64,000 nucleotides of DNA from Actinomadura coerulea. GTDB taxonomy: Bacteria > Actinomycetota > Actinomycetes > Streptosporangiales > Streptosporangiaceae. A program made the position numbers and the translations under genes. The notes beneath the pieces were generated by a model, which was not told the DNA's origin, searched no databases, and saw only the letters and a list, made by a program, of their open reading frames with translations. Where the stretch lies: the NCBI RefSeq assembly GCF_014208105.1, contig NZ_JACHMQ010000001.1, forward strand, positions 6,324,001-6,388,000, given 5' to 3'. How positions within the stretch are numbered: position 1 is the first letter of the stretch; each line of letters starts with the position of its first letter. Of this stretch, positions 37,142-46,548 are shown one piece after another.

Positions 37142-37984
37142 TCAGACGGCGGGGGTCGGTGTTCGGAGGGCTAGCAGGACGTCTGGGTAGTCGGTGACTA
37201 TCGCGTCCACGCCCTGGTCCATGAAGCGGGTCATGTCCGTGGGGGTGTTGACCGTCCAGACGATGACCGGGAGGGCCAGAGCGTGGGCCTGGTCTGTCAG
37301 GGCGGGTGTGGTGATCGCGTGTTCGGGGGAGACGGCGGTGGCGCCCAGGGCGAAGGCGGCGGCCACCGGGTCGGCCGGGGAGTGGCCTGCCAGCCAGTCG
37401 GTTCCGGGGACGAGGGTCTTGCGTTCCATCAGGGCGACGCGGCCCAGGTCCGGGTAGTGGCGGCGGGCTTCGGCCAGGACGCGCCAGTCGAAGGCCAGGA
37501 GCTGGGAGCGTCCGGTGCAGCCGAAGTCCTTCAGGACCGCCGCCACGGAGGCGGTCAGGAGCTCCACTTCCTCGCCGGTCCAGGACGGGTCGGTCTTGAG
37601 CTCGACGGAGAGCCTCACTCCGGTGGGGGCCAGCAAGGCGCACGCCTCGGCGAGCGTGGGGATGCCGGTGCCGGGCAGCGGGGCTCCCTCGCAGCCGAGG
37701 CCCGCGTCGAGCGTCCGCAGCTGGGCGAGCGACAGCTCGCGGACGGGCGTGCCGAGGTAGGGGTAGGCGGGGTCGCCCGGCCAGGCGGGGCCCGTGTCGG
37801 CGAGGACGGCGGGGGAGAGCACCTGGTCGTGGCCGAGGACGACCACGCCGTCCGAGGACAGGCCCACGTCCAGCTCGATCACGTCGACGCCGAGGTCGAG
37901 GGCGTGGGCGAAGCCGGGCAGGGTGTTCTCCGGGCGGAGGCCGCGCGCCCCGCGATGTCCGTGCACCTCGACGGAAGAGATCAC
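37142..37984 (-). CDS. glycerophosphodiester phosphodiesterase family protein
   Basis: A 280-residue TIM-barrel GDPD enzyme that releases glycerol 3-phosphate from deacylated phospholipids. HGHRGARGLRPENTLPGF, the metal-binding ELDVGLSSDGVVVLGHD and SVELKT are the family's catalytic motifs. No signal peptide is present, so it is cytoplasmic. The GTG at 37984 is chosen because TAGCGT sits 7 bases upstream, matching the leaderless pattern, and because it gives the usual short N-terminus; the frame is open to 38029. Confidence 0.93.
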   Translation of the reverse strand: MISSVEVHGHRGARGLRPENTLPGFAHALDLGVDVIELDVGLSSDGVVVLGHDQVLSPAVLADTGPAWPGDPAYPYLGTPVRELSLAQLRTLDAGLGCEGAPLPGTGIPTLAEACALLAPTGVRLSVELKTDPSWTGEEVELLTASVAAVLKDFGCTGRSQLLAFDWRVLAEARRHYPDLGRVALMERKTLVPGTDWLAGHSPADPVAAAFALGATAVSPEHAITTPALTDQAHALALPVIVWTVNTPTDMTRFMDQGVDAIVTDYPDVLLALRTPTPAV

Positions 37985-38090
37985 CGAACGCACGCTACCG
38001 CCCGCCCCCGAACGCCCGGCCACGAACACCTGACCATCAGCGCAACCCGGGCCGTCTGAATCACCAAGCCCGGCCCGCGCCGCAGCCTCG

Positions 38091-38147
38091 CGACGACCTC
38101 AATGGCCGCGATCGCGTCCGACCTTCAAGGCCCGAAGGAGGAGAGAA
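38091..38147 (-). repeat. dispersed 3'-UTR element, middle-deleted copy (B)
   Basis: 57 bases made of the two ends of copy A joined directly. It starts 6 bases after the purA stop on the reverse strand, in the same sense orientation as copies A and C relative to their genes. Confidence 0.85.
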
Positions 38148-38153
38148 GCGCAA

Positions 38154-39437
38154 TCAGACGAGGGGACGCAGGGACAGGGTCTGGTCGCGGCCGGGGCCTA
38201 CGCCGATCGCGGAGATCTGGGCGCCGGACATCTTCTCCAGCGCCCGGACGTACGCCCGCGCGTTGGCGGGGAGGTCCTCGAACTTCTGGGCGCCCGTGAT
38301 GTCCTCCTGCCAGCCGTCCAGGTACTCCAGGATGGGCTTGGCGTGGTGGAACTCGGTCTGCGTCGTGGGCAGCTCGTCCACCCGGACGCCGTCGACCTCG
38401 TAGGCGACGCACACCGGGACCCGCTCCAGGCCGGACAGGACGTCCAGCTTCGTCAGGAAGTAGTCGGTGATGCCGTTGACGCGGGTGGCGTAGCGGGCGA
38501 TCACGGCGTCGAACCAGCCGCAGCGGCGGTCGCGGCCCGTGGTCACGCCGTACTCGCCGCCGGTCGTGCGCAGGTACTCGCCCTGCTCGTCCAGCAGCTC
38601 GGTCGGGAACGGCCCGGACCCGACGCGGGTCGTGTAGGCCTTGAGGATGCCGATCACGCGGGTGATCTTGGTGGGGCCGACGCCGGAGCCCGCGCACGCG
38701 CCGCCGGCCGTGGGGCTGGACGACGTGACGAACGGGTACGTCCCGTGGTCGATGTCCAGCAGCGTGCCCTGCGCGCCCTCCAGCAGGACGACCTTGCCGT
38801 CGTCCAGCGCCTTGTTGAGGACGAGCGTGGTGTCGGCGACGAACGGCTTGAGGCGCTCGCCGTAGGCCAGGTACTCCTGGACGATCGGCCCGGTCTCGAT
38901 GCGGCGGCGGTTGTAGACCTTCGTCAGGACCTGGTTCTTCTCGCGCAGCGCCAGGTCGAGCTTCTGCGTGAGGATGTTCGGGTCGAACAGGTCCTGGACG
39001 CGGATGCCCATCCGGTTGATCTTGTCGGCGTAGGTGGGGCCGATGCCGCGGCCCGTGGTGCCGATCCGGGCCTTGCCGAGGTAGCGCTCGGTGACCTTGT
39101 CGAGGGCGCGGTGGTGCGGCATGATCAGGTGCGCGTTCGCCGAGATCAGCAGCCGTTCGCAGCTGATGCCGCGGTCGCGCAGGCCGTCGATCTCCTGCAG
39201 CAGCACGGCGGGGTCGATCACCACGCCGTTGCCGATCACGGGGACGACGTCGGGCGACAGGACCCCGGACGGCAGCAGGTGCAGCGCGTAGCTCTTGTCG
39301 CCGATGACCACCGTGTGGCCCGCGTTGTTGCCGCCCTGGTAGCGGACGACGTAGTCGACGTCCCCACCGAGCAGGTCTGTGGCCTTGCCCTTGCCCTCAT
39401 CTCCCCACTGGGCACCGACAAGAACGATGGCAGGCAT
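38154..39437 (-). CDS. purA: adenylosuccinate synthetase
   Basis: A 427-residue GTP-dependent enzyme joining IMP and aspartate, the first step to AMP. The start MPAIVLVGAQWGDEGKGKAT carries the phosphate-binding loop; GRGIGPTYADK, GAQGTLLDIDHGTYPFVTSS and FLTKLDVLSG are also intact. The ATG at 39437 has a GGAAGGGA site upstream; the frame above it is open but non-coding by codon use. purB, which uses its product, lies 6 kb away on the same strand. Confidence 0.97.
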   Translation of the reverse strand: MPAIVLVGAQWGDEGKGKATDLLGGDVDYVVRYQGGNNAGHTVVIGDKSYALHLLPSGVLSPDVVPVIGNGVVIDPAVLLQEIDGLRDRGISCERLLISANAHLIMPHHRALDKVTERYLGKARIGTTGRGIGPTYADKINRMGIRVQDLFDPNILTQKLDLALREKNQVLTKVYNRRRIETGPIVQEYLAYGERLKPFVADTTLVLNKALDDGKVVLLEGAQGTLLDIDHGTYPFVTSSSPTAGGACAGSGVGPTKITRVIGILKAYTTRVGSGPFPTELLDEQGEYLRTTGGEYGVTTGRDRRCGWFDAVIARYATRVNGITDYFLTKLDVLSGLERVPVCVAYEVDGVRVDELPTTQTEFHHAKPILEYLDGWQEDITGAQKFEDLPANARAYVRALEKMSGAQISAIGVGPGRDQTLSLRPLV

Positions 39438-39573
39438 GCCACTTTCCCTTCCCACGACGAAGGCCCCGGTCGCCGCAAGCGCGAAGGGGCCTCTTGCGAT
39501 CAAAGCGTACCCGCAGGCGGGCGACAAAGAAACCGGAGGCCGGCCGGCCCCTGGTCAGGGCCGTGGGATGCGC

Positions 39574-39633
39574 GCCCGCCGGGGTCCGGCGGGCGGCCTC
39601 GCGGACGGCCCGCCGGGCGGCGGACCGTCCGCG
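39574..39633 (-). terminator. double hairpin after the DUF3151 gene
   Basis: Two strong stems follow the stop at 39638 on the reverse strand: CGCGGACGG-N16-CCGTCCGCG (39600-39633) and GCCCGCCGG-GGT-CCGGCGGGC (39574-39594). Together they should stop readthrough into purA. The interval 39438-39573 holds no gene. Confidence 0.7.
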
Positions 39634-39637
39634 CGCG

Positions 39638-40051
39638 TCAGGAGCCGTTGAGGGCGTCCGCGGCCTCGGCGCTGGAGTCGCGGAGGAACGTCTTGCAGCG
39701 CTCGGCCTCGGACTCCTCGCCGATGGCGGCGGCGGCCCGGGCGAGGGCGTGCAGGGCGCGCAGGAAGCCGCGGTTCGGCTCGTGCTCCCACGGGATGGGG
39801 CCGTGGCCCTTCCAGCCCGCCCGGCGCAGCTGGTCCAGCCCGCGGTGGTAGCCGGTGCGGGCGAACGCGTAGGAGTCGATGACGCTGCCCTTGGCGAAGG
39901 CGCGGTCGGCCAGTTCGGCCCACGCGCCCGGGTGGTCCGGGTGGCGCGCGGCGACCTCGAACGGGTCGACGCCCTCCTCCAGGGCCGTCCGGGCTTCGAC
40001 GTTGTCCGGAAGTTCGGTCGGAGCGGGGCCGCCGAGCAGGTTCTGGGTCAT
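39638..40051 (-). CDS. DUF3151 family protein
   Basis: A 137-residue cytoplasmic helical protein of the actinobacterial DUF3151 family, recognisable by HPDHPGAWAELADRA, ARTGYHRGLDQLRRAGWKG and IPWEHEPNRGFLRAL. The fold is TPR-like; no function is known. The start is set at the ATG at 40051 because TACCAT lies 7 bases upstream and it gives the usual MxxNLLG opening; another ATG is 9 bases earlier. Confidence 0.9.
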   Translation of the reverse strand: MTQNLLGGPAPTELPDNVEARTALEEGVDPFEVAARHPDHPGAWAELADRAFAKGSVIDSYAFARTGYHRGLDQLRRAGWKGHGPIPWEHEPNRGFLRALHALARAAAAIGEESEAERCKTFLRDSSAEAADALNGS

Positions 40052-40099
40052 GCCGGTCATGGTAAGCGGGCGACCCCCTGCGGATTCAACCGGCCGGGG

Positions 40100-40633
40100 T
40101 CAGGCGGGCACGGGGAGCGGCAGGCGGAAGTGGGCGGAGCCGCCGTCCGTGGAGGAGCGGGCGGCCGGCCAGCCGCTCCGGACGAACATGAGCGCCTGGC
40201 GGTTGGTGAGGACGACGTCCGCGTCGAACTCGGTGATGCCGCGCCGTCCGGCGAGCTCGGACAGGCAGCCGACGAGGACGCGGCCGAGGCCCCGGCGCTG
40301 CCAGGGGTCGGCGACCAGGACGGCGAGGTCGGCGCGCCAGGCCCGTGCCGTGTCGCGGACGTACTCGGCGATGCCGAGGATCTCGTCGCCGTCCAGCGCG
40401 ACGAGGGCCTCGCGGTCCCAGTGGTCGAGGCCCTCCAGGTGGCGGATGTAGTGGTCGGGCAGGCGGGGCGTGCCGGAGAAGAAGCGCGTGTAGAGGCTGG
40501 CGGCCGACAGCCGGTCCGACATGCGCCGCACGCGGTCGCGGTCGGTGACGCCGTACGGGCGGATCCGGACGTCGTCGAGCACGGCGCCAATGCGGGCGGC
40601 GCTGCCCACGTCGAGTTGCTTCACGAAACTCAT
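40100..40633 (-). CDS. GNAT family N-acetyltransferase
   Basis: A 177-residue acetyl-CoA-dependent acyltransferase. The GNAT fold is seen in VRIRPYGVTDRDRV, LAVLVADPWQRRGLGRVLVG (acetyl-CoA pyrophosphate loop Q-R-R-G-L-G) and the final strand ALMFVRSGW. It resembles the GNAT domain fused to protein acetyltransferases but has no regulatory domain. Substrate unknown. No ribosome binding site is evident; the ATG at 40633 lies in the loop of a 12-bp inverted repeat that may control translation. Confidence 0.88.
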   Translation of the reverse strand: MSFVKQLDVGSAARIGAVLDDVRIRPYGVTDRDRVRRMSDRLSAASLYTRFFSGTPRLPDHYIRHLEGLDHWDREALVALDGDEILGIAEYVRDTARAWRADLAVLVADPWQRRGLGRVLVGCLSELAGRRGITEFDADVVLTNRQALMFVRSGWPAARSSTDGGSAHFRLPLPVPA

Positions 40634-40663
40634 TGGACCGCAGAAAGTTGCGTGAAGCAACTT
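40614..40663 (-). promoter_or_regulatory. overlapping, mutually exclusive hairpins at the acetyltransferase start
   Basis: On the reverse-strand message AAGTTGC-TTCAC-GCAACTT (40663-40645) forms a small hairpin. The overlapping AGTTGCTTCACG (40662-40651) is also a perfect 12-bp partner of CGTGAAGCAACT (40625-40614), which lies in codons 4-7, so that stem would enclose the ATG. Only one of the two can form. Confidence 0.55.
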
Positions 40664-40676
40664 CAGGTGCGGGTTC

Positions 40677-41282
40677 TCAGCTCATCGGACGGCGCCCGAG
40701 AAAGGCGACGAGACGGTCCCCGGCCGACGCGTGCGGGCCGGGGTCCACCGGCGCGCCGAACAGCGGCAGGCGGCCGCAGGGCGGTGACAGCGTCCTCGAC
40801 ACGTCCAGGAGGTCGGCGGCCAGGTCCGCGGGAATGGGACGCCTCGCGCCGGTCGCCTGCGCGACGTCCCAGCCGTGCACGGCCGCCTCCAGGGCGCCCG
40901 CGCCGGTCACCGCCGCCACGGGGAGGCACCGGTCGCCGACCGCGGCCGTCTCCGCGCCGCGGCCCGGGCGGCCGGAGGAGGCCATGGTGTGGCGGAGCAC
41001 CCGGACGGCGCGGACGCGCAGCGCCGACACCGGGTCGCCGCCGAGGTCGGCCGCGACCGGGCGGATGCCGATCCGGCCCGCGGTCAGGCCCTCGTGCACC
41101 GCCGCGAGGGAGTCGCCGACGTGCAGCAGCAGCGTGTTGAGGTCCCAGGCCGAGCACGGCGTCGGGTGCGTGAGCATGGGCCGCGCGACGTGCTGGACGG
41201 CGGTCAGGAGAAAACCGATCGAGCGCTCCAGAACGTGCGCGTCCGATCGGGTGGGCGCCGATGCGCCGGTCGCCTCACGCAT
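40677..41282 (-). CDS. TIGR03086-type mycothiol-dependent/DinB-fold metal protein
   Basis: A 201-residue four-helix-bundle protein of the DinB/MDMPI superfamily. The metal-ligand His positions are in NTLLLHVGDSL and AAVHGWDVAQATG, and TPCSAWDL marks the first helix. Relatives depend on mycothiol, the actinobacterial thiol, or are uncharacterised. The ATG at 41282 has GAGGAG 4 bases upstream. A second protein of the same superfamily is next upstream. Confidence 0.85.
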   Translation of the reverse strand: MREATGASAPTRSDAHVLERSIGFLLTAVQHVARPMLTHPTPCSAWDLNTLLLHVGDSLAAVHEGLTAGRIGIRPVAADLGGDPVSALRVRAVRVLRHTMASSGRPGRGAETAAVGDRCLPVAAVTGAGALEAAVHGWDVAQATGARRPIPADLAADLLDVSRTLSPPCGRLPLFGAPVDPGPHASAGDRLVAFLGRRPMS

Positions 41283-41398
41283 TCGGCTCCTCACCTCGCC
41301 GGGATGATCACCAGTACAGACCCCCGCCGCGGCGGGAAGTCATCGGTGATCGCGGCGGATTCCCCCTTCAGGGGCCGGTGGGAACGAGGCGTCGCCGT

Positions 41399-42250
41399 TC
41401 ACGAGGGAAGACGCAGAATCCGCAGGAAGCCGGGGAGTACCCAGGGTCGCGGGCCGCGGATGACGACCTTCCGGCTCAGCACCGCGCGCGCTCTGCCGAT
41501 CCGTCCGAACAGCATCAGGTTGAGCGCCGTCGGGTCGAAGAACAGCCGCACGTCGGGGCGGCCGCCGGGCTCCTCCACGGTGACGAACCCGTCGGTCATC
41601 GCCATCACCACGGGGGCGGTGTGGTCGGAGCGGAACTCGACGGCGATCCGTCCCGCGGGCGCGGGGCCGTGGCCGTCCAGCAGCCGCCCGTACCCGTACT
41701 CGGTCACCCCGACGAGGAACATCTCGAAGAAGGGGGCCGCCTCCTGCGGAGGGACGTGCCAGGGCTTGCGCATGGGCCGGGCGATGTCCCGCCCGTGGAT
41801 CTGGAGTTCGTTGAGCAGGTGCGCCAGCAGCCCGCCGAGCGGGACTCGCGAGCCCCCCAGCCAGGGCAGCGCCGCCGTCGGGTCGGCGTCCCGCGTCGCG
41901 GTCAGGATCCGGTCGACATCACGGACCAGGAGGTCGGCGAGCACCCGGGGATCGCGCTCGGGGAAAAGGCGCAGCAATTCCTCGTTCGCGGAGTCGACCG
42001 TATCGACGATCGTGCTCGCGACGAGCTCCTCGGGCACGGCCAGTGGATCGTCGCAGCCGGCGGGATCGACCCTCTGGTGATAGAACCGCGCGAGAGTGGC
42101 GACGTGCGCCGCCGTATCGGTGACCGTCCAGGTGGCGGTGGCATTCGTGTCGGAACCGGGCGAGGTCAGTAACCCGGCGAACCGGTCGCCGGTCTCGCGC
42201 AGATACCTCCGGGTCGCCGCCCAGTTCTCTTCCGTGAGCCGAACCACCAT
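41399..42250 (-). CDS. maleylpyruvate isomerase-type mycothiol-dependent protein with SCP2-like tail
   Basis: A 283-residue protein with an N-terminal MDMPI_N/DinB-like bundle (TAAHVATLARFYHQR, NELQIHGRDIARP with H-x2-D metal ligands) and a C-terminal SCP2 sterol-carrier-like domain (from about 190, RIAVEFRSDHTAPVV to the end). Characterised relatives isomerise maleylpyruvate with mycothiol. No gentisate pathway genes are nearby, so the substrate is open. It may form an operon with the shorter superfamily member 117 bases downstream. Confidence 0.85.
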   Translation of the reverse strand: MVVRLTEENWAATRRYLRETGDRFAGLLTSPGSDTNATATWTVTDTAAHVATLARFYHQRVDPAGCDDPLAVPEELVASTIVDTVDSANEELLRLFPERDPRVLADLLVRDVDRILTATRDADPTAALPWLGGSRVPLGGLLAHLLNELQIHGRDIARPMRKPWHVPPQEAAPFFEMFLVGVTEYGYGRLLDGHGPAPAGRIAVEFRSDHTAPVVMAMTDGFVTVEEPGGRPDVRLFFDPTALNLMLFGRIGRARAVLSRKVVIRGPRPWVLPGFLRILRLPS

Positions 42251-42340
42251 GGCCCGATGGTCGCAATTTCGTTCGGGTCGGGCAAGGGCCCAGAAAGGGA
42301 CGAAAATGTAGAAGGCGCCCCGGAACGCCGGCGGCCGGGG

Positions 42341-43375
42341 TCAGGCCGTCACGGCCCGCGCGGCGGTGAACGCCGCCCATGCGGCGCATTCCAGCAGGCG
42401 GGCGTCCGCGCCGTCGTCGCGGCGGAACTCCGCGATGACCGCCGGACCGACCCGGTGCGAGGCGAGCGCGGTCAGCAGCACGAGCCGCCCGGCGGGACGG
42501 TCCGCCGCGGGCAGCCCGGCCACGGCCCCGTCGATCCGCGCGGGTTCGGCCGTGCGGCCGTCCCACCCGGCGAGCTCGGCGGCCAGCAGGTCCCGGACCG
42601 GCGCCGGCACCACCCGCTCGCCCGCCCGGTCGATGACGGCCGACGCCCGCGCGAGCGCGTCGGCGACCACCTCGTCGCCCGCCGTCCAGGGCGGCGCGCC
42701 GGACGCCGGGGCGGCCGGCAGCAGGTCGAGCGAGCCGCCCGGGGCGTGCGCGGCGCGCGAGTTCGCGGCCATCAGGCGGCCCACCACCCGGCTCACCGCG
42801 CCGTACGCCCGCGCCGGGGCGTTCGGGGGGAACGGCGACTCGCCCAGGAAGATGTTGACCATCCGGTTGAAGTAGTGGAAGACGAAGGCGGTGCCGACGA
42901 TCTCGGGCGCCTGCTCGGGCGGGAACGGGCGCTCGGGGACCTCGGGCGTGCCGAACCGCTCGCCCCACTCGGCGATCGCGCGGATGCGCGGGTCGCCGAT
43001 CCGGTCGAGCCTGCCCGCGGCGATCGCCGCGGCGTCGCGCCCGCGCACGAGGCCGTGCAGCGTGGTGCTGTGCGCCGCCACGCAGTAGGGGCAGGAGTTG
43101 CCGAGCGACACCGCCGCGGCGGCGGCCTCCTTGGCCGCGCGGTCGGCCTTCCCCGTCACGACCAGGGTCTCGCGCAGCATCGTCCACACGGCGGCGAGCA
43201 GGTCGGGCACGGGGGAGTGCAGGATCACCGGCGGCGCGAGGATGCCGAAGTCCCGTTCGAGCTGGTCGTAGACCCGCGCGACCAGACCCTGCGCGGCCGC
43301 GTGCCGGACGAGCGAGACGTGCTCGATCTGCGCCTCCGCCCCGCTCCGGGCCACCCGGACCAGACCGCTGTTCAC
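42341..43375 (-). CDS. AhpD-like carboxymuconolactone decarboxylase-fold protein
   Basis: A 344-residue all-helical protein with the redox motif NSCPYCVAAHSTTLHG (C-x2-C-x3-H) of AhpD alkylhydroperoxidases, and a second helical half (from about 165) with a similar fold but no Cys pair, so it is a fused two-domain version. It likely reduces peroxides or regenerates a thiol partner. The GTG at 43375 is preferred over an upstream open frame lacking coding bias. An HxlR regulator 258 bases upstream on the same strand is a plausible controller. Confidence 0.87.
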   Translation of the reverse strand: MNSGLVRVARSGAEAQIEHVSLVRHAAAQGLVARVYDQLERDFGILAPPVILHSPVPDLLAAVWTMLRETLVVTGKADRAAKEAAAAAVSLGNSCPYCVAAHSTTLHGLVRGRDAAAIAAGRLDRIGDPRIRAIAEWGERFGTPEVPERPFPPEQAPEIVGTAFVFHYFNRMVNIFLGESPFPPNAPARAYGAVSRVVGRLMAANSRAAHAPGGSLDLLPAAPASGAPPWTAGDEVVADALARASAVIDRAGERVVPAPVRDLLAAELAGWDGRTAEPARIDGAVAGLPAADRPAGRLVLLTALASHRVGPAVIAEFRRDDGADARLLECAAWAAFTAARAVTA

Positions 43376-43633
43376 CGCGCCGCCGTCCGATCGCGGAAAA
43401 CGGCGGAGCCGGCGGTGGCGAAGGCGGTCGGCCGCGACCGCCGGCGTTCGGGCATCCCTCTGTCGACCACGCTGAACCACGCCCCTGCGTCCTCGGTGCG
43501 CGCCTGCGCTCGGATGGTACCGAGGGAGCGCGGGAAGCACAGCCGCCTCAGGGGGACCCGAGATTTCTCGGCGGGCGTCTCGGACCGTCCGGAAAGTCCG
43601 GTAGTAGATGAGGGATCCGAGCCGGAGGAAGGC

Positions 43634-44083
43634 TCAGGCGCTCGGGCCGGGGCGGGGGGCGACGTCGGCGGGGCCGAGGTGCGCGCCGCAGGAGCCGCAC
43701 GTGAACGCGGGGGTCAGCGCGCCGTCGCAGCCCCGGTGCCCGATGACCAGAGGCGGGCCCTCCGGCGCGTAGTGGCGGTCGCCCCACATCATCAGGGTCA
43801 TGACCGCGGGCCACAGCTCCACGCCCTTGCGGGTCAGCCGGTACTCGTGCCGCTCCGGCCGCCGCTGGTAGGGGACGCGGCGCATGATGCCCTCGTCGCA
43901 GAGCCGGTTGAGCCGGTCGGTGAGGACGTTGCGGGCCACGCCCAGGGCCTGCTGGAAGTCGTCGAAGCGGCGCACGCCCTGGAACGCGCTGCGGATCACC
44001 AGCATCGTCCAGCGGTCGCCCACGACCTCCAGCGAGCGGGCGACCGAGCAGTTCTGCGAGTCGTAGGTGCGGGGCAGTGCCAC
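43634..44083 (-). CDS. HxlR family transcriptional regulator
   Basis: A 149-residue winged-helix protein. The HxlR signature is clear: DSQNCSVARSLEVVGDRWTM with the redox-capable Cys, GVARNVLTDRLNRLCDEGIM (recognition helix) and RPERHEYRLTRKGVEL. A short C-terminal extension has two CxxC-like Cys (FTCGSCGAHLG), possibly a zinc site. HxlR proteins sense quinones, aldehydes or thiol stress. TAGGCT lies 7 bases before the GTG with no ribosome binding site. The AhpD-like gene downstream is a likely target. Confidence 0.93.
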   Translation of the reverse strand: MALPRTYDSQNCSVARSLEVVGDRWTMLVIRSAFQGVRRFDDFQQALGVARNVLTDRLNRLCDEGIMRRVPYQRRPERHEYRLTRKGVELWPAVMTLMMWGDRHYAPEGPPLVIGHRGCDGALTPAFTCGSCGAHLGPADVAPRPGPSA

Positions 44084-44123
44084 GCTTCGGAGCCTACCCC
44101 GCGTTTCGTCATGCAACGGGCAC

Positions 44124-44149
44124 GGCCGGGGGCCGTTCGGCCCCCGGCC
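44124..44149 (-). terminator. fba terminator hairpin
   Basis: GGCCGGGGGCC-GTTC-GGCCCCCGGCC, a perfect 11-bp stem with a 4-base loop, 8 bases after the aldolase stop on the reverse strand. Confidence 0.85.
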
Positions 44150-44156
44150 CGCTCCG

Positions 44157-45179
<1,023 letters not shown>

Positions 45180-45348
45180 TGTCAGCGTCCTTTCATACGC
45201 AGGGTGCCGCCGGGCATCCGGCCGGGCGGTAGCTCCCGGACCTCCGCGTACCCAGTGACTGCCCAGGTCACGCGGTTTCCGGGTCGGGCATGCCGTCCGC
45301 GCCCAGTATCTCGCCTAATCGGAGCGTGGGGAAAGGTACGCTCGCGGT

Positions 45349-46074
45349 GTGGATCTCACTGCCCTTCCCCTTGACATCACCGAGTGGCTGCACCCCACCG
45401 CATGGCTGCAGCTTTTCGGCACATTCGCGACGATCGGCGTGCTCGCCATCATCTTCGCGGAGACCGGTCTGCTGATCGGCTGCATCCTTCCGGGCGACTC
45501 GCTGCTGTTCACGGCGGGGATCCTCACGGCGGTCTCGACCGTCAACGGCCAGGACTTCCAGCCGCTCTCGCTGCCCTGGCTGCTGATCGGCGGACCGGTG
45601 GCGGCGATCGCCGGCGCCCAGCTCGGCCACTTCCTCGGCGCCCGCTACGGCCGGAAACTCTTCGACCGGCCGGACTCGCGCATCTTCAAGCAGGAGTGGG
45701 TGGAGAAGGCCGAGTACTACTTCAACCGCTTCGGCCCCGCGAAGGCGGTGGTGCTCGCCCGGTTCATCCCGATCGTCCGGACGTTCCTGAACCCGCTCGC
45801 CGGGATGCTCGGCATGGACTCGAAGAAGTTTTTCGTCTGGAACGCGATCGGCGGCATCGTCTGGACGGACGCCCTGTTCCTCCTCGGCCACTTCCTCGGG
45901 TCCGAAGTGCCCGACGTTGAGAAATACATCCTCCCGGGCGTAGCGGTCATCCTGGTTCTCTCGGTCATTCCGATCATTCGGGAGGTCCTGAAGGGCCGCA
46001 AAGCGGACCACGGTCCGAATAAGAATGGTCCGGAAGAGTCCCGTCCGTCGCTCAGCGGTGACAGTTATCGCTAA
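45349..46074 (+). CDS. DedA family membrane protein
   Basis: A 241-residue polytopic protein. DedA hallmarks: ETGLLIGCILPGDSLLFTAG (with the membrane-embedded Glu and Asp), GHFLGARYGRKLF and FIPIVRTFLNPLAGM. The superfamily transports or flips undecaprenyl phosphate or phospholipids. TACGCT six bases before the GTG and no ribosome binding site suggest a leaderless message. A secreted-domain gene follows after 9 bases. Confidence 0.94.
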   Translation: MDLTALPLDITEWLHPTAWLQLFGTFATIGVLAIIFAETGLLIGCILPGDSLLFTAGILTAVSTVNGQDFQPLSLPWLLIGGPVAAIAGAQLGHFLGARYGRKLFDRPDSRIFKQEWVEKAEYYFNRFGPAKAVVLARFIPIVRTFLNPLAGMLGMDSKKFFVWNAIGGIVWTDALFLLGHFLGSEVPDVEKYILPGVAVILVLSVIPIIREVLKGRKADHGPNKNGPEESRPSLSGDSYR

Positions 46075-46083
46075 CCTCCCCAT

Positions 46084-46548
46084 GTGGGACGTCACCGGTC
46101 GGACCCTAGGGGTCTCGCGCGCATACTGATCGCGGCCTTGGCCGTGATGGCCGCCTTGGCCCTGCTCATCGTCGGGGGCATGGCCCTGGTCAACGCGATC
46201 ATGAGCGAGCCCGACAAGAAGGGACCCGCGACGGGGGCCTCGCCATCCGGTGACGGCGGGCGGACCACACCGAGCAGCAACGAGACCACCACGTCGCCGA
46301 CGGCGCCGCTCCCCCTGGTGATCCGCGTGACCGGCCAGCCGACGACCGTCGTGGTCCGGGTCGCCGACGCCGGCGGCAAGGTGCTCGCCAACAGCACGCT
46401 CAACACCGGCGACACCCTGCAGTTCAAGGAGACGCCCCTGCAGGTCGTCGCCCTCAACGGCGGCTCCCTGCAGGTCGCGATCTACGGCAAGGTCCAGCCG
46501 CGCGAGCCGAACGGCCAGCGCGCCCAGTGGCTCGTCAGGGCCCGCTAG
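46084..46548 (+). CDS. membrane-anchored protein with RodZ C-terminal-like (DUF4115) domain
   Basis: A 154-residue protein with a short basic start, one membrane helix (about 12-36), a Ser/Thr/Pro linker and an extracellular beta domain (about 75-152; PLVIRVTGQPTTVVVRVADA, NTGDTLQFKETPLQV) resembling the C-terminal domain of RodZ. It lacks the cytoplasmic helix-turn-helix of RodZ. The GTG has TAACCT six bases upstream. Its stop shares the tetranucleotide CTAG with the convergent pyrE stop. Confidence 0.78.
   Translation: MGRHRSDPRGLARILIAALAVMAALALLIVGGMALVNAIMSEPDKKGPATGASPSGDGGRTTPSSNETTTSPTAPLPLVIRVTGQPTTVVVRVADAGGKVLANSTLNTGDTLQFKETPLQVVALNGGSLQVAIYGKVQPREPNGQRAQWLVRAR

Noticed and set aside
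36915..37643. Reverse-strand frame that extends the phosphodiesterase region into the dispersed repeat.
   Set aside because: It runs in the wrong frame through the true gene, and the part inside the repeat is opened only by the repeat's composition.
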